Shown here one piece after another: positions 22,816 through 35,023 of a stretch of DNA of 64,000 nt (position 1 is its first letter; each line of letters opens with the position of its first letter). The DNA is from Solanum dulcamara (lineage: Eukaryota > Streptophyta > Magnoliopsida > Solanales > Solanaceae), in contig NC_077245.1 in the NCBI RefSeq assembly GCF_947179165.1, positions 22,667,740 through 22,731,739 of the forward strand, in the 5' to 3' direction. Made by a program: the position numbers and the translations under genes. The notes beneath the pieces were generated by a model. It worked only from the letters and a program-made list of their open reading frames with translations, searched no databases and was not told the DNA's origin.

Positions 22816-25800
22816 TGTTACACCCCATACTTTTATACCTTTGACCGTATTCTTAAGTCTCTTGGAAGGCTCTTAAGTCTCTTGGAAGGATGGTAAGCCT
22901 CTTAAGTTTCTAAAGGTTTCCTAAAGTTTCTCAAAGCTTCTTAAGAATTCTTAAGAACTCTTAAGCTTCTAAGAGTTAACATGTGAGCTGGATAATCTAT
23001 AACCCTACCAAACAACTCTAAGGAAAGGGGAATGCGATACCCCATAGTAGAAAAGATTGGAAATAGAGTTATAAGAATCTGAAAGAAGTTGGAGACCAAA
23101 TAATGAGTCATAGGACTCGACTTATTTATGTAAGCTACCAATTTGGAAATCTTACATACTTAAGCTACTTGAGTACATGCCAAGCTTACATAGCAAGGAT
23201 TACATAGGTTCGTAAAGTAAGATGAGATTACAAATCCATGAGGGGAAAAGAGAGTGCCATGTGGATGCATGAGAGAGTGCCACGTGGAATAGCTGGAGAA
23301 AGGTTAGAGGACCCCCTCCCCCACATTCCACATGACAGCCTGTGATTGGAGGAAAGGGGTGTGCTAGCCCAATGTGCGCTTGACATGTATCACCACTTAG
23401 GGCTTGACATGTGTCACCACTTAGGAGATGACATGTGTCCCCCTTAGAGTAGCCTATATATATATATATATGTTGATGAATTTTAGTCATCATTATCCCT
23501 TAAGTTATTACTTCATCCAAATATTCTAGAAAAGAGGAGAAGAGGAGAGAAACCCTCAAGCTAGAGAGAGTTTTGTATTTGAGGAAAAAAAGGTAAGCTT
23601 CCGATTTCATTCCGTGAATTAATTATCTTAAGTGATCCATGATGCTATGAAGGTGTTAGTAATGAAAATTTATGATTTGGAGAATCCCAAAACATTACCA
23701 AACAGCCAAGAAGTTTTAGGCGCGCTAAAGGAACTTCCGAGGCAAGTTTCGACGATGTTGACGAGTTCAGGGTAAGGTAAGAGTTTTTCTTTCGAACTGG
23801 AGTTTATGATAATTTTATGAGGTATATTACATGTATTAAATTATTCTGTAAGTGGAAAAATTTCTCAAGGATGCTTGACATTAAAAAAAGCTAAATTAAA
23901 GTCGTAGTAGCAAATTCGAAGTCGTATAGTGTGTTGTCGTTGTGGTGCTGCGGGTGAAGCTGGTAGGGTTGTATGTTGCAGGGCTTTAAAGTATTTTAAA
24001 AAGGGTGTGGGTGCTTCTGGTTTCAGCTACACGACCCTCTGTTTTGTATGGTTAAAGATTTTGCGAAATAAAGATTAAAAACTCTATATTTGTATCATAG
24101 TTGGGAGCTAGTTGTTTGGAGCTTGTATTGTGTAAGGTTGAAGTGATTTAATTATAAATATGCTGCTGTTTGTTGTTGTTGGTATGGTTGTTGATATTGT
24201 GGCCGAGTTGAAATCTCAGGGATGTTGAAGTTTCAGGAGAAATGCTGTCCAATTTTCGGTAGCTTCGGAACTAGTAACAAACTAGTCGAGGGTAATGAAT
24301 AGGAAATGAGTCCTATTAGTACTTGGCTGTAGAGTGGGATATTGGAAAGTGAAAGGCTATTAACCTTAGTACTACTTTCATGTCAAATAGGTTAATGAGG
24401 TATTAAGACAATACGGATTTCAATTAATCCCTAAACAGGTATGTGAAGCTTTCTCTCGACATGTTTTTGGTACAAGTTGGTAAAGCTACCTTTCTTCCCT
24501 CTTGACATGTCTTTGACATAAGTACGATGTTATAATGCTATTATTACTCACCGAGTCCCATCATGGGTCGGGTATGTTATGTAATGGTATGGTAAAGCAA
24601 TGAGAAGGTTATGATACCGAGCTTATGATGGGCCGGGTATGATATATATATATATATATATCATGACTCTATGAGGGAAAGTAGAGGGTATGTAGAGCTT
24701 ATTCTATTCCTTCTTTTGGCATGATCCATAGAAAGCCAACGGACGAAGAATATGCAAAGTCTACAAGAAGCTCATATTCTTAAGTGCACTAGGATGGCCA
24801 GCATTTTTAATTTCCTAGGACGCATGTCATTTTGCCTCGATTCATATGAAAGTGTCCAACCATCCTAAGTTGGTATAATTTATGTTGTGGTATAAGGCAT
24901 GACTCTCATTCACTCCTTTAAGCTAGAACTCTTCCAATAATTAAACTATGGCTTCTCAAGTTTTTCTATACCTTGGAAAGTAGTAAGTAGGTAAAGTTAA
25001 TCTTCTTTGTTTGGTATGGACCTTATGAAATGAATAGATGAAGTATATGTGATCCCAAGGAAGTCCCCATTCTCAAAACCACAAAGATGGTCATTTTGTT
25101 GACTTCCAAAAGATATTTTATTATGCATTGATACGAGTGGACGATTTCAAAAGTGCTACTTTGATGCAAATCATAATACACTCCAAAGGTACTTAATATG
25201 ACTCTTTTCTTGGTTTTTAAATGATAGCACATTTGAGTATTCCATCGAGTCTCAGATACGATCTAAAATGCCTATGATGTCTAAGACTCTTTTGATATGA
25301 TCAATAATGATATTTGAAGACGATCGATATGACTATCGTCCTGATTTTCAAATGAAAATTCATTTTTACTACTTCATTGAGTATCTAATGATGGTTTAAA
25401 TTGCATATGGTTACTCACTACTCTACTCATGTATATTGTAACCCTTCTTTCATGGAGTCTCGAATCGAGAACATAATCGTGCTTAGTTTACTGCATTGTC
25501 CACCGAGTCCCTTACTAAAGAGCCAGGTACGCTATATGAGGAAATGATAATGCAATGACATGCACAACTCACTAAGTCCCTCACTAGAGGGCCGGGAACA
25601 TATGTATATATATATATGATGATGTGATGTGATGTGATGTGATAAGGTGATGATGGCACCGGGCCCTATGATGGTCCTACATATATATATTTTACCGAGT
25701 CCCTAAAGGAGCTGGCTATATTATATAATATGAGCATGCATGTTTTTATCATTCACAAGGTACAGTTATAGTGTTTTTCTTAAGTAATGAATTTATCCCC

Positions 25801-26325
25801 TGGCTCTTTTTATTTCAGATATATTTCCAGTTATGCTTTACATACTCAGTACATATGTCATACTGATCTCCTTTTCTTCGAGGGGCTGCATTCATGCCCA
25901 TAGGTATAGACGCACATTTTAGAGACCCATCAGCTTAGGACTCCTAACAACAAGTTTGGGAAAAGCTCTATTATATTGGAGCCTAGTTGTGGTACTGGTC
26001 TCTTGATTTGTACACTCATTTTTTTTATTTAGGGGTATGACGGGGGCCCTGTCCCGCCTTATGTTATTATTATACTCTTAGAGGTCTGTAAATATGTATG
26101 TGGGTTATATATAGGTTGTATATGAATGTATGTAGAGTAGTGCGGATATGTCTTATGTTTTGGGGACATATCCCCATGTTGTGATAGCCTTGTCAGCTTA
26201 TATATTTTCTTGTATGTTTATATATTATGACTAGAACAGGGGACATGTTTGCTTATAGCTAGCAAGGGTATACCCGAGTGTCCAGTTAGGGCACCCGTCA
26301 TGGCCTACGGGGTTGGGTCGTGACA
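22816..26325 (+). repeat. N3 3' LTR (3510 bp)
   Basis: It matches the 5' LTR throughout. It has an extra copy of a ~24-bp CTTGACATGTGTCACCACTTAGG unit (about 23378-23425) and extra segments near 24067-24092 and 24793-24819 that are deleted from the 5' LTR. It ends GGGTCGTGACA, next to the target duplication. The GTAC inverted repeat at 25847-25865 has one stem change (GTACTG to ATACTG). Confidence 0.9.
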
Positions 26326-26744
26326 ATGAGTACTAAAATAATAGGTACCCAATAGGCATCATAGGCTGACTGAACAAGATAAGCACAAGTAAACTGAAAT
26401 GCATGAAGATTACCATAATCACTGACAAGGCAAGAGGAAAATATAGGTATGTACACGAGCGTACTTAACAAACAAAGAGAAAAAATCTAGCTAAATCCGT
26501 CGGGCTCTCATAAACCCGACGGGTATGCTCGTGCACAAGTCTAAGGTAATAACCTAAAGATCTCCCATAAGCATGAAAAGAACAAGGATAGTTGGAGAAA
26601 AATGAATGGAGTCAATAGAGTTCCAATGATACCACCTATTACCGAACTTGAACCGAACCATCCCCAAACTCTGATATTTTAACCCAAAGCCATAAGTAGA
26701 TAATGATTTAAACCGAGATTTATCAAAGAATGAAGAATTGAACC

Positions 26745-27075
26745 ACGTGTAAGCTAGACCATGGACTTCAACTAAATAACTGTAATAAGGAGTCAAACAT
26801 GAGTAAGATGGACCACAGACTTCAATCGGGTAACTATAGCTTAGGGGTAAAACACGACTAAGCTGGACCATGGACTTCAATCATTTAACCATAGATAAGA
26901 AGTCGAGCACGAGTAATCTGGACCACAGACTTCAACCGAGTAACTGTATCTAAGGATTCGAACACAAGTAACCTAGACCACGGACTCGAATTGGGTAACT
27001 GTAGCTATGGAGTCGAACATGAGTAAGCTGGACTACGGACTTTAACTAGGTAACTGTAGCTAAGGAGTCAAACAA
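26745..27075 (-). repeat. 55-bp tandem repeat in the N2 LTR
   Basis: At least six copies are spaced 54-55 bp apart, anchored on GACCACGGACTTCAA-type blocks at 26757, 26811, 26866, 26921, 26976 and 27031. Each unit also has TAACTGTAGCTAAGGAGTC. Copies differ by several bases. The repeat lies in the 3' half of the LTR; the left LTR copy lost this region. Confidence 0.9.
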
Positions 27076-28139
27076 AATTAGGTTCAATGGCCAATTGAGC
27101 GTCATGGGGAGTACCTCCAAATAAGTGCCATCAATACATCACTCTAGCCCAAACCATATACAACCAAAATTGTCGAGAAGACTTCCAAAATCAAGAATCA
27201 AGAAATACAGGACTAATTGAAGTGTAAGGCATTATGAGGGTAAGGTCCCAAAGTTGTGTTAATGCCTAGCTAAAGCTCAAACTATCAGATTCATGTCTGC
27301 TATATCAGTCTACAGGGAGCTAACTTTCCAAAAACAATGTTGGAGAAGTTCTAAGGCCAAATGACACCAAAATTGTGCAAATCTAAGGCAACACTAGTCT
27401 AAGCCTAGACTAAGGCCAAATATGATTCCAAATATATAACCAAGGCACAGCATACACCATAGGGTAGGGACCAACAACAATAGGAGTCATGCTTAAATAG
27501 TCCAACAATTACCCAAAATACTGCCTAGGACATGGATTCTAGGAATTTAGCATGCTCAACACCTGAACCCCTCTAAACTCATACAATTTAATATATGAAT
27601 GCCTACACTTGCTCAGTCTAAAGAGGGGGAAATCCATAGCCTACCTGTAGACTGACCACGCACACTTTAACTCACGGAACCAAAGTTTATCCTTTCCGAA
27701 CAACCTCTAAACTTGTCATGCTATCAATAATAGAATCACAATTTTAATACAATAGTGACACTAAAATTATTAAATTTGGAGATAGGCCAATTTCATAATC
27801 AAAAATTGGGAATTGTAGGACCCGTTCTGTAACTCACGGATTAACTCCGAGAATAGGCCCCAACTACTACCCCCAGCTCATGTTCCAAAAATGAACATAA
27901 TTCACATACAACACCAGCTATAATCAAGACATGCATCAATATTGTCATTTAGCTTCAAGAACACTAGACTCGCAAGAAGAAAAAGGAAATATACCTTAAG
28001 GGAAGCCTCAAACCTTAATTCTGATCACCCTACTAGAATCCCCTCGAAATATCATGCAGAATAGCTTTTTGAATCATTCAAATTGCCCAAGAATTAAAGG
28101 ATAAATTGTGGTTCAAAGATAGAACTTCAACTAAAATTT

Positions 28140-28320
28140 GTACATGGACATAGCCTCAGGTGTCGCTTTAGCGAACACCCATCACCTCAAAGAGGCGGGC
28201 ATCGCTTTAGCAACCAGTTGCTTTAGCGACACCCGACCAAGAGGGATGGTCACTTTAGAGAGCTCCTGGTTGCTTTAAAGGATCGTTTTAGTGCTAGGAG
28301 TCACTTTAGCGATGGCACCA
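28140..28320 (-). repeat. Cluster of CGCTTTAGCGA-type words in the N2 LTR
   Basis: GTCGCTTTAGCGA, TCGCTTTAGCAA, TTGCTTTAGCGA, TCACTTTAGAGA, TTGCTTTAAAGG and TCACTTTAGCGA occur within 180 bp. Each is a near-palindrome (CGCTnnAGCG). They lie about 0.7-0.86 kb from the LTR start. Confidence 0.75.
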
Positions 28321-29008
28321 GACCTAGCTAGTGCAAAATGAGCTTATCATGCCCCGATGGGGTGCTCGAGATTCTTTTAAAACCCCGTGCGAGCATATGA
28401 GATATGCCACCATACCAAATTCGATGTTCCGAACTTAATGACATATTTGAAATTCCCATATGAGGTTATTTTAACAAAAAATGAGTCCCACACACAAGTG
28501 TCATTTGAAGCCTATTTCCACAACAGGCTTTGAAATTAGACCAGGAGCCTCATAAAGAAAATGAAGGGTAATTCTAGACTGAACTCGATATTCCAGAACT
28601 AACCGCGCTATTAGAATTTTTATCTAAGCACATTTTCCAAGAATGTTGACCAAAGTCAACCATAGGATAAATTTTAAGGTCGAAAGCACCAAATGGCTCC
28701 AAACTCATACCGATTGCCTCAATACTCATGCCGACCCTACTAATAGCCTAATTTGGTCATTCCAGAGCTAATAAAGCCATCAGAATTCCATTCTGAGGTT
28801 ATGTTTTTAAAGTTATGACCAAACTTAACTTTTTAAATTATAAAAGCTCTCAAAATAGGAAAATGGACCTAAAATCCCAAACGAATGACCAGTTGACCAA
28901 ATAGTCATGGCATCAAGTCATAAATGACTTAGGGTCACTATAGAAATGCTCTAAATAACGGCACGAATGATTTAATTCAAAAATGACCTAAAGGGTCATT
29001 ATAAAGGA

Positions 29009-29960
29009 CTTGATAAATGGAGTGTTCAGACCGTACTTGGATTCATTTGTTATTGTCTTCATAGATAATATAATGATATATTCTCATAGTAGGGAGGAAC
29101 ATGAGCATTATTTGAGTATTATGCTTGGAATTCTGAAGGAGAAGAAGATTTATGCAAAGTTTTCAATGTGTGAGTTCAAGCTTAGTTTCATGACATTCTT
29201 TGGAAATATAGTGTCCAAGGAGGGTATTATGATGGATCCTAAGAAGATTGAGGCAGTTCGATATTGGGTATGACCTACTTCGGTTACTGAGATTCAGAGT
29301 TTCTTAATCCTTACAGGTTATTATCGATAATTTATAGAGGGATTCTTATCTATTGCATCTCCATTAACTAGATTGACCCAGAAGGAAGTGGATTTCTAGT
29401 GCTCTGATGAGTGTGAGGCAAGTTTTCAAAAGCTTAAGACTGCATTGACTACTGCCCTGATTTTGACTCTACATGTGAAGGGAGAAAGTTTTATTGTATA
29501 TTGTGATGTTTCTCGAATTGTTCTTGGTTGTGTATTGATGCAGAAGGGGAAGGTGATAGCTTATGATTTAAGGTAATTAAAGGTTCATGAGAAGAACTAT
29601 CCTACTCATGACTTAGAGTTAGCGGTTGTAATATTTGCATTGAAGATTTGGAGACATAACCTTTATGGTGTGAATTGTGAGGTGTTCAAGATCATCATAG
29701 TCTCTAGTATATATTCAATCATAGAGATCTCAATTTCAGGCAACAGAGATGGTTGGAGTTTCTCAAGTAATACAATATGGCTATCCTTTATCATCCGAGC
29801 AAGGTGAATGTGGTAGCAGATGCCTTGAGTCAAAACACAGTGAGTATGGATAGTCTAGCCTTGTTACAGGATGGAGAACATCCGTTGGCTATGGACATCC
29901 AGTCCTTAGCTAATAGCTTTGTGAGGCTTGATATATAAGAATCTAGTAGGGTTCTAGCTT
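29009..29960 (+). pseudogene. N1 reverse transcriptase C-terminal part and RNase H
   Basis: The frame continues from 7648 with LINGVFRPYLDSFVIVFIDNIMIYS: the second Asp of the catalytic FIDD is Asn (codon 29067-29069). RT thumb (FFGNIVSKEGIMMDPKKIEA), then the RNase H domain (YYR-FIEGF, SPLTRLTQKEV, VYCDVSRIVLG with the catalytic Asp, [36 protein letters not shown]) are all readable. Stops at 29271-29273, 29327, 29398 and elsewhere break it. Clear homology, no function. Confidence 0.87.
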
Positions 29961-29962
29961 AT

Positions 29963-31440
29963 ATGGAGATGAGGTCAACCTTTTTGGAGCAAATTCGGAC
30001 TCAACAGTTTGATGATGATGATTTGTGTAAGATTCGAGACAAGGTGTTAAAAGGAGAGTCCAAGGAGGAAATTCTTGATGGAGAGGGAGTTTTGAGAATA
30101 AAATGTCGTATTTTTGTTCCTTGGGTAGGTGATTTAGTTAAAGTGATCATGTAAGAGGCTTATAGTTTGAGGTAATCTATTTATCTAGGGCTACTAATAT
30201 GTATCGCGACTTGAAGCAAAATTATTGGTATTGTCGTGTGAAGAGAGACATAGTAGATTTTGTGTCTCGATGTTTAAGTTGTCAACAAGTGAAGTACGAA
30301 CACCAAAAGCCTGGTGGTGTGACTCAAGGATGTCATACCTGAGTAGGAATCTATTTCTATGGACTTTGTGGTAGGGTTTCCGCATACCTTGGTTAAGTTT
30401 GATACTATATGGGTCATTGTGGATCAATTGGCCAAGTCTGCACTTAGTACCAGTTCAGACTACCTATAATTTAGAGAAGTTAGCCATAATCTACATTTGA
30501 CAGATAGTTCGCTTGCATGGGGTGCCTATTTCTATTATTTCAGATCATGGCACATAATTTACATATCATTTTTAGCGGTCTATGTAGAAGGAGTTGGTCA
30601 CTCAGGTGGATCTTCGTACAACCTTTCACCCTCAGACTAACGATCAGTTTAAATGGACTATTCAAGTCCTTGAGGACATGTTACGCGCGTGTGTGATCGA
30701 CTTTGGTGGTCATTGGGATAAATGTTTTCCTTAAGCGGAGTTTGCATACAATAACAATTATCACTCAAGCATTGAGATAGCACCATTCGAGGATTTGTAT
30801 AGTATGATATGTCGATCTCCAATTGGTTAGTTTGATGAATTTGAGGTTAGGCCGTGGGGTACAGATTTATTGAAGGAGTCCTTGGACAGGGTCAAGTTGA
30901 TTCAGGATAGACTTCTCGTGGCTCAGAGTAGGCAAAAGAGTTATGCTGATCGAAAGGTTCATGATATAGAGTTCATGGTTAGAGAGCGGGTTCTATTAAA
31001 GGTTTTACCCATGAAGGGTGTGATGAGATTTGGGAAAAAGGGCAAGTTGAGCCCGAGATATATTGGTCCTTTCAAGATTGTTGAGCGTATTGGTGAGGTT
31101 GCTTATCAGTTAGCTTTGCCACCTGGGTTATCCGGTGTTCACCTTGTATTTTATATTTCGATGCTAAAGAAGTATCATCAGGATGGTGCTCATATGATTC
31201 AATAGGACTCAGTGTTACTTGATCAAATTTGACCTTTGAGGAAGAGCCAGTAACAATCTTAGATAGACAAATTCGAAAGTTGATGTCAAAAGATATTTCT
31301 TCAGTAAAGGTTCAATGGAAGCATCGTCGGTGGAGGAGGCTACATGGGAGATCGATTCAGACATGAAGATCAAATATCCTCAGGTTTTTTAGCACTCAGG
31401 TACTTTCTAATCCTTAACCGTTCGAGGATGAACGTTTGCT
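29963..31440 (+). pseudogene. N1 integrase with chromodomain-like tail, broken
   Basis: An open N-terminal linker (29963-30154) precedes the HHCC zinc-binding region ending CLSCQQVKYEHQKPGG (about 30270-30320). Core pieces HPQTNDQ (about 30630) and VLEDMLRACV (about 30670) show the DDE core; the Glu-containing ERTIQ has become KWTIQ, so the catalytic Glu is lost. A well-kept block 30870-31205 contains QKSYADRKVHD, VLLKVLPMKGVMRFGKKGKLSPRYIGPF and VFYISMLKKY. The remaining tail (to about 31390) shows ILDRQIRKL- and VQWKH-like pieces in shifted frames. Confidence 0.85.
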
Positions 31441-33898
31441 TAAGTGGTAGATGATGTAATGACTCGTTAGGTTGTTTTGAGTACTAAAACTATTTTGACT
31501 CTTCCTGTAAAATCTTAAATATAAATTTTGAACTATTCGCTTAATTATGATTATTTAGTTGACGAATAATTTTAGAGAATTAATTTAGTTGATGGTTAAT
31601 GGACTAAGTTGATAATTTATTCAATACCCTTTGCTATTTGACCATGGGTAAAAGTGAATTAAAATATTTTGGGGGTTTTAATATTAGGGTCAGAACTGAA
31701 TAGAAAAAAAGGGACGTGCAACATTCATATCCAAAGAGAGACTCACAGTGGCGAAAACAAAAAGACAAGAGAAAGTCGATTGAACTAGGTAAGGTTTTGT
31801 GTAAATTTTATATAGGAATAGAGGGTATTAATGTTAGTAATTTATGGTGTAAGGATTGAAAAAAAGAATTAAAAAAAATATAGTGCCATCATTATATTGA
31901 ACAGAAAGAAGGAAAACAAAAATTGAATTGGAATATGTTGTTCACGTGGGTATTCAATTTATGTGCATTTATTTTATGAAAAATTAATATATGTGTGATG
32001 TTTGCTAGTGGGTAATGATTAGGGATTAGAATTGATATAGGGATACAGAGTGTAGGATTTTGGGATTCTTAGATGTGGCTTTCTGTGAAGGGTTCATAAT
32101 TTGGTTTAATTTTCTTATAATTATCATATTATATTTAAGTTTGGTATATTAAGATAGATAATTAAAAGTTAGGAAAAAGTAAGATTCGGCACATTAGTTA
32201 GCATCAAGATTTAGGAACTTGATTAAGTATAACAATATGGGTGTGTATGGACTTGGTTACTTATGAATAATGCATATTTGATAGATTAGGAACGTTCTGA
32301 AGCTTTGCAAAAGAGAAAGGAAAAATCTTGAGGATTCGTGACACGTGTTTGGCATTCAAGGTATGTTAATACTTTCAGACTTCGTAGAAGGATGTTTTTC
32401 TAATTAAAGATTAAAAATTAAAATAAATAACGGTTAAGGGTGAAAGATGGGGGTCTCGTACCTATGGTGTGACTGGCATTGGTACAAGTACCGGTGTTAT
32501 AAAGGAAAAGTTAATTACTATAGAATGAATTATTTAATCCGAGAATGCCAAAGCATATGGGCATTAGCTGATTTATTGTTGATTTGATTTCTTTTGTGTG
32601 ATTGTGCTTTTTATTTAAACCCATATAATTGTAATAGTTGAGGTGATTATATGTTATACTGATATTTGATTTATTGAGATGCATCATTATCCCCTATGTT
32701 GTTGATATTATATTGTGCACATGCATAGATATAAGATTGAGTATGAGTAAAGGTCTGACACGTGGAGATCGTCCATGAGAGATTAGTTTATTGTTATAAA
32801 TTGGGCACGTGGAGATCATCCATGCTGGAGATAGTTTGCTTTTATGATAGTTTATTGAGATCGTCCGTGTTGTTATATGGACCTCGCGAGTCCCCCATAG
32901 GTCAAAAACTCTCGAATAAATCCTGAGAAGTATTGTGTATATGCGGTTGTGAGTGTGAGGTTACTTAGTATTTGAGGCATATCATCGCATGGTATTGCAT
33001 AAATCTCATTAGCTTCTTCATTTTACATGATTATGTGTTAAATTGATGGTTGAATATTTTGTGGTATTTGATTATCCCTATTTTAGTGAGACTTGACTGA
33101 TGAGTACAATGTAGAATTATAAAAATTGAGGATGATTTTTTTTGTTTACCCCTTTCACTACTTCTTCGTTGTCGGTCAATGAGACATACTGGGTACACAT
33201 AGTTTCATACTTGTCGCGATCTCGACCCATAGTGACTGGCACCCGCTCTAACCTTCAAGTGGGAGAACCATTTTTACATCCCAAGCTAACACACTTATGA
33301 GATATTACAGTTAAATTGCAGAAGCAGGATTAAATCAAGAAATAATACTGAGTTCTCATAAACTCAGAAAACCATCTAGACAACAAACTAAAAATTGCAG
33401 AAAATATCCTAGGAATTGAAAGTCATCATACCAAAACTCTAAAACTAAACAAGTACAGGAAGGGAATGCAATCCCCAAAAGAAATCATTAAGAGTTAACC
33501 AATGTCTAAACATCAAAGTCCAGGATGTACGACTAAGATAAACGAGAGAGTCCACCGCAGCATGACAGAATAGCTCATCCTTGGATTTGAACAAGATCAC
33601 TACTCCTCTAGGCAAGGTCTCTCCGCAGCCGGCTGAATATGCCATGTCCTCAACAAAAGATAGAGCAAGTGTAGTATTAATACACAAAGTCAATAGTGTA
33701 CTGGTAAGATCACGCGGTTAGCTAGTAAGCTCTTCATTGTTAAAGTAAACTCAATACAATAAATAAATATGTATAGAATAAGCTAACCATTTTCACAAAA
33801 TTCAGTACTCAACAAGATCATAGTTCAACCCCTTCAAATCATATCATGCAATTTCACATAAGGATCCTCTCATGGGATCTGCAAATAATTAATTTGCA

Positions 33899-34017
33899 TC
33901 GGAACGTGACACCTGATTCTATATTTGTGTCAGAGTGCGAAACCTGATTCAAATATGTGTCGGAATGTGAAACTCGATCCAATTATATGTTGAAATGTGA
34001 CAACCGAGCCAAATATA
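33899..34017 (-). repeat. 30-31 bp tandem repeat in S1
   Basis: Four copies of TCGGAACGTGACACC-GATT-type units start at 33899, 33930, 33960 and 33990. They lie 690-805 bp from the LTR 3' end. Confidence 0.85.
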
Positions 34018-34920
34018 CAAGCAATCACAATTTCACACCATAATCAACATTATTTCACCAAGAATAGGTTCTACACAAAACAGGCCAGCAAGGAATCATT
34101 CCACCTAAAGTCTAGCATGTTTCCCTATTCATATACGTATATGCATATCATGAAGCAGTTTGAAAAGTACATGAAACACATACGGTAAACAAAATCATCA
34201 CCTACCTCGAATTCGAGCTTCAATAACCTTAAAGTGAAGGAGCTTTCCCTTTTTGGGTTCGTTCCGCTTGTTCTTGGTCTAAAAACAGTAAATACACATA
34301 AAGGATCAACAAAATGGCCTAACTATTATGAAAAATAACACAATTTCCATCCTAGGCCAATCCATGATCCTAGGCCAAACCCATGATCCTAGTCCAAACC
34401 CATGATCCTAGTCCTACCTTAGGGCTACTTTCCACCCTCACCCACAGGTCAAAACCCTCCCACTATGGTCACTCATCCTAGTTATGAGTATTAGGAATCG
34501 AAGGATGAATTTAGGGAGTAAAATCCTTACCTTAAGTATGGAAATTCGTGGAAAATTGATGAAAATCACCCTAGTTCTCCTCCTATCATTTTAGGAACTA
34601 TTTTTGTAGAAATAGACCATTTATGGGGTATTTTCCAACTTAAGTCGTGACTGTCTCGCTCTGACGGAACCTATTCCGCTCTGACGACCCCGCCCTAGCG
34701 GGAGAAATCCTACTCTCACAGGTTGCACGAAAATAAAGAGCTTGGAGTTTGAGCTCCAAGATCCAATTTGATAAAACACCCCTTCCAAAGACGTATTAAA
34801 TTATACCCTTCATGACAAGTCCAATTTCAGGAGTTTTACTCTCCCGAATGATATTTCGTGAAGCCATAAATGCTTTGTAATGTCTTAGCTATCAGCTTAC
34901 CCATCAAATTAGATATTCAA

Positions 34921-34932
34921 TCCCCCACCATT
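34921..34932. repeat. LINE target-site duplication, left copy
   Basis: TCCCCCACCATT, identical to 44372-44383. It may extend by one or two A residues that merge with the poly(A) tail. Confidence 0.93.
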
Positions 34933-35023
34933 AGAATTAGTGTATAATTTTGGAAAGAAAAAAATCCTCTCAAACCCTAGTAATCATTATCTCAAAGAAG
35001 GGCATTTTAGTCACAAAAACGAA

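Larger units (their letters stand above)
14642..26325 (+). mobile_element. N3: complete-length Ty3/gypsy element in the N2 5' LTR
   Basis: It begins TGTTACACCCCG and ends GGGTCGTGACA, flanked by a perfect 5-bp duplication ATGAG (14637-14641 and 26326-26330). LTRs are 14642-18081 and 22816-26325, with a primer-binding site at 18085 and a purine tract before the 3' LTR. The internal region is only 4.7 kb and heavily mutated; only integrase is recognisable. The LTRs differ by many substitutions and several indels, so it is not a recent insertion. A chromovirus (Del/Tekay-like) is suggested by the integrase tail. Confidence 0.92.
7649..29003 (-). mobile_element. N2: Ty3/gypsy element inserted in the N1 RT gene
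   Basis: It reads on the minus strand: 5' LTR at the right (14122-29003, interrupted by N3), primer-binding site near 14106-14120, gag, protease, RT, RNase H and the start of integrase down to 10255, then S0, then a truncated 3' LTR at the left (7649-8280). Flanking host bases are ATGGA (7644-7648) and AAGGA (29004-29008), a 5-bp target duplication with one change. The integrase core, polypurine tract and most of the 3' LTR are missing where S0 lies. It is inactive. Confidence 0.87.
14122..29003 (-). repeat. N2 5' LTR (about 3.2 kb), split by N3
   Basis: Two pieces, 14122-14641 and 26331-29003, join to give about 3193 bp. The LTR starts at 29003 on the minus strand (TATAATGACCC) and ends at 14122 (GGTCGTGATA). 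Its contents are a 55-bp tandem repeat (26745-27075), a cluster of CGCTTTAGCGA-type words (28140-28320), a GTAC inverted repeat at 26329-26350, and an extra ~95-bp insertion at 14535-14630 that is absent from the left copy. No coding potential. Confidence 0.83.

Noticed and set aside
33899..34017. CRISPR-like regularly spaced repeats
   Set aside because: These are directly adjoining 30-bp tandem units in a plant LTR with no distinct spacers; the same holds for the 31-, 41- and 55-bp arrays.
33997..34188. 63-codon plus-strand frame
   Set aside because: It lies within the S1 LTR, overlaps the 30-bp tandem repeat and has no recognisable feature.
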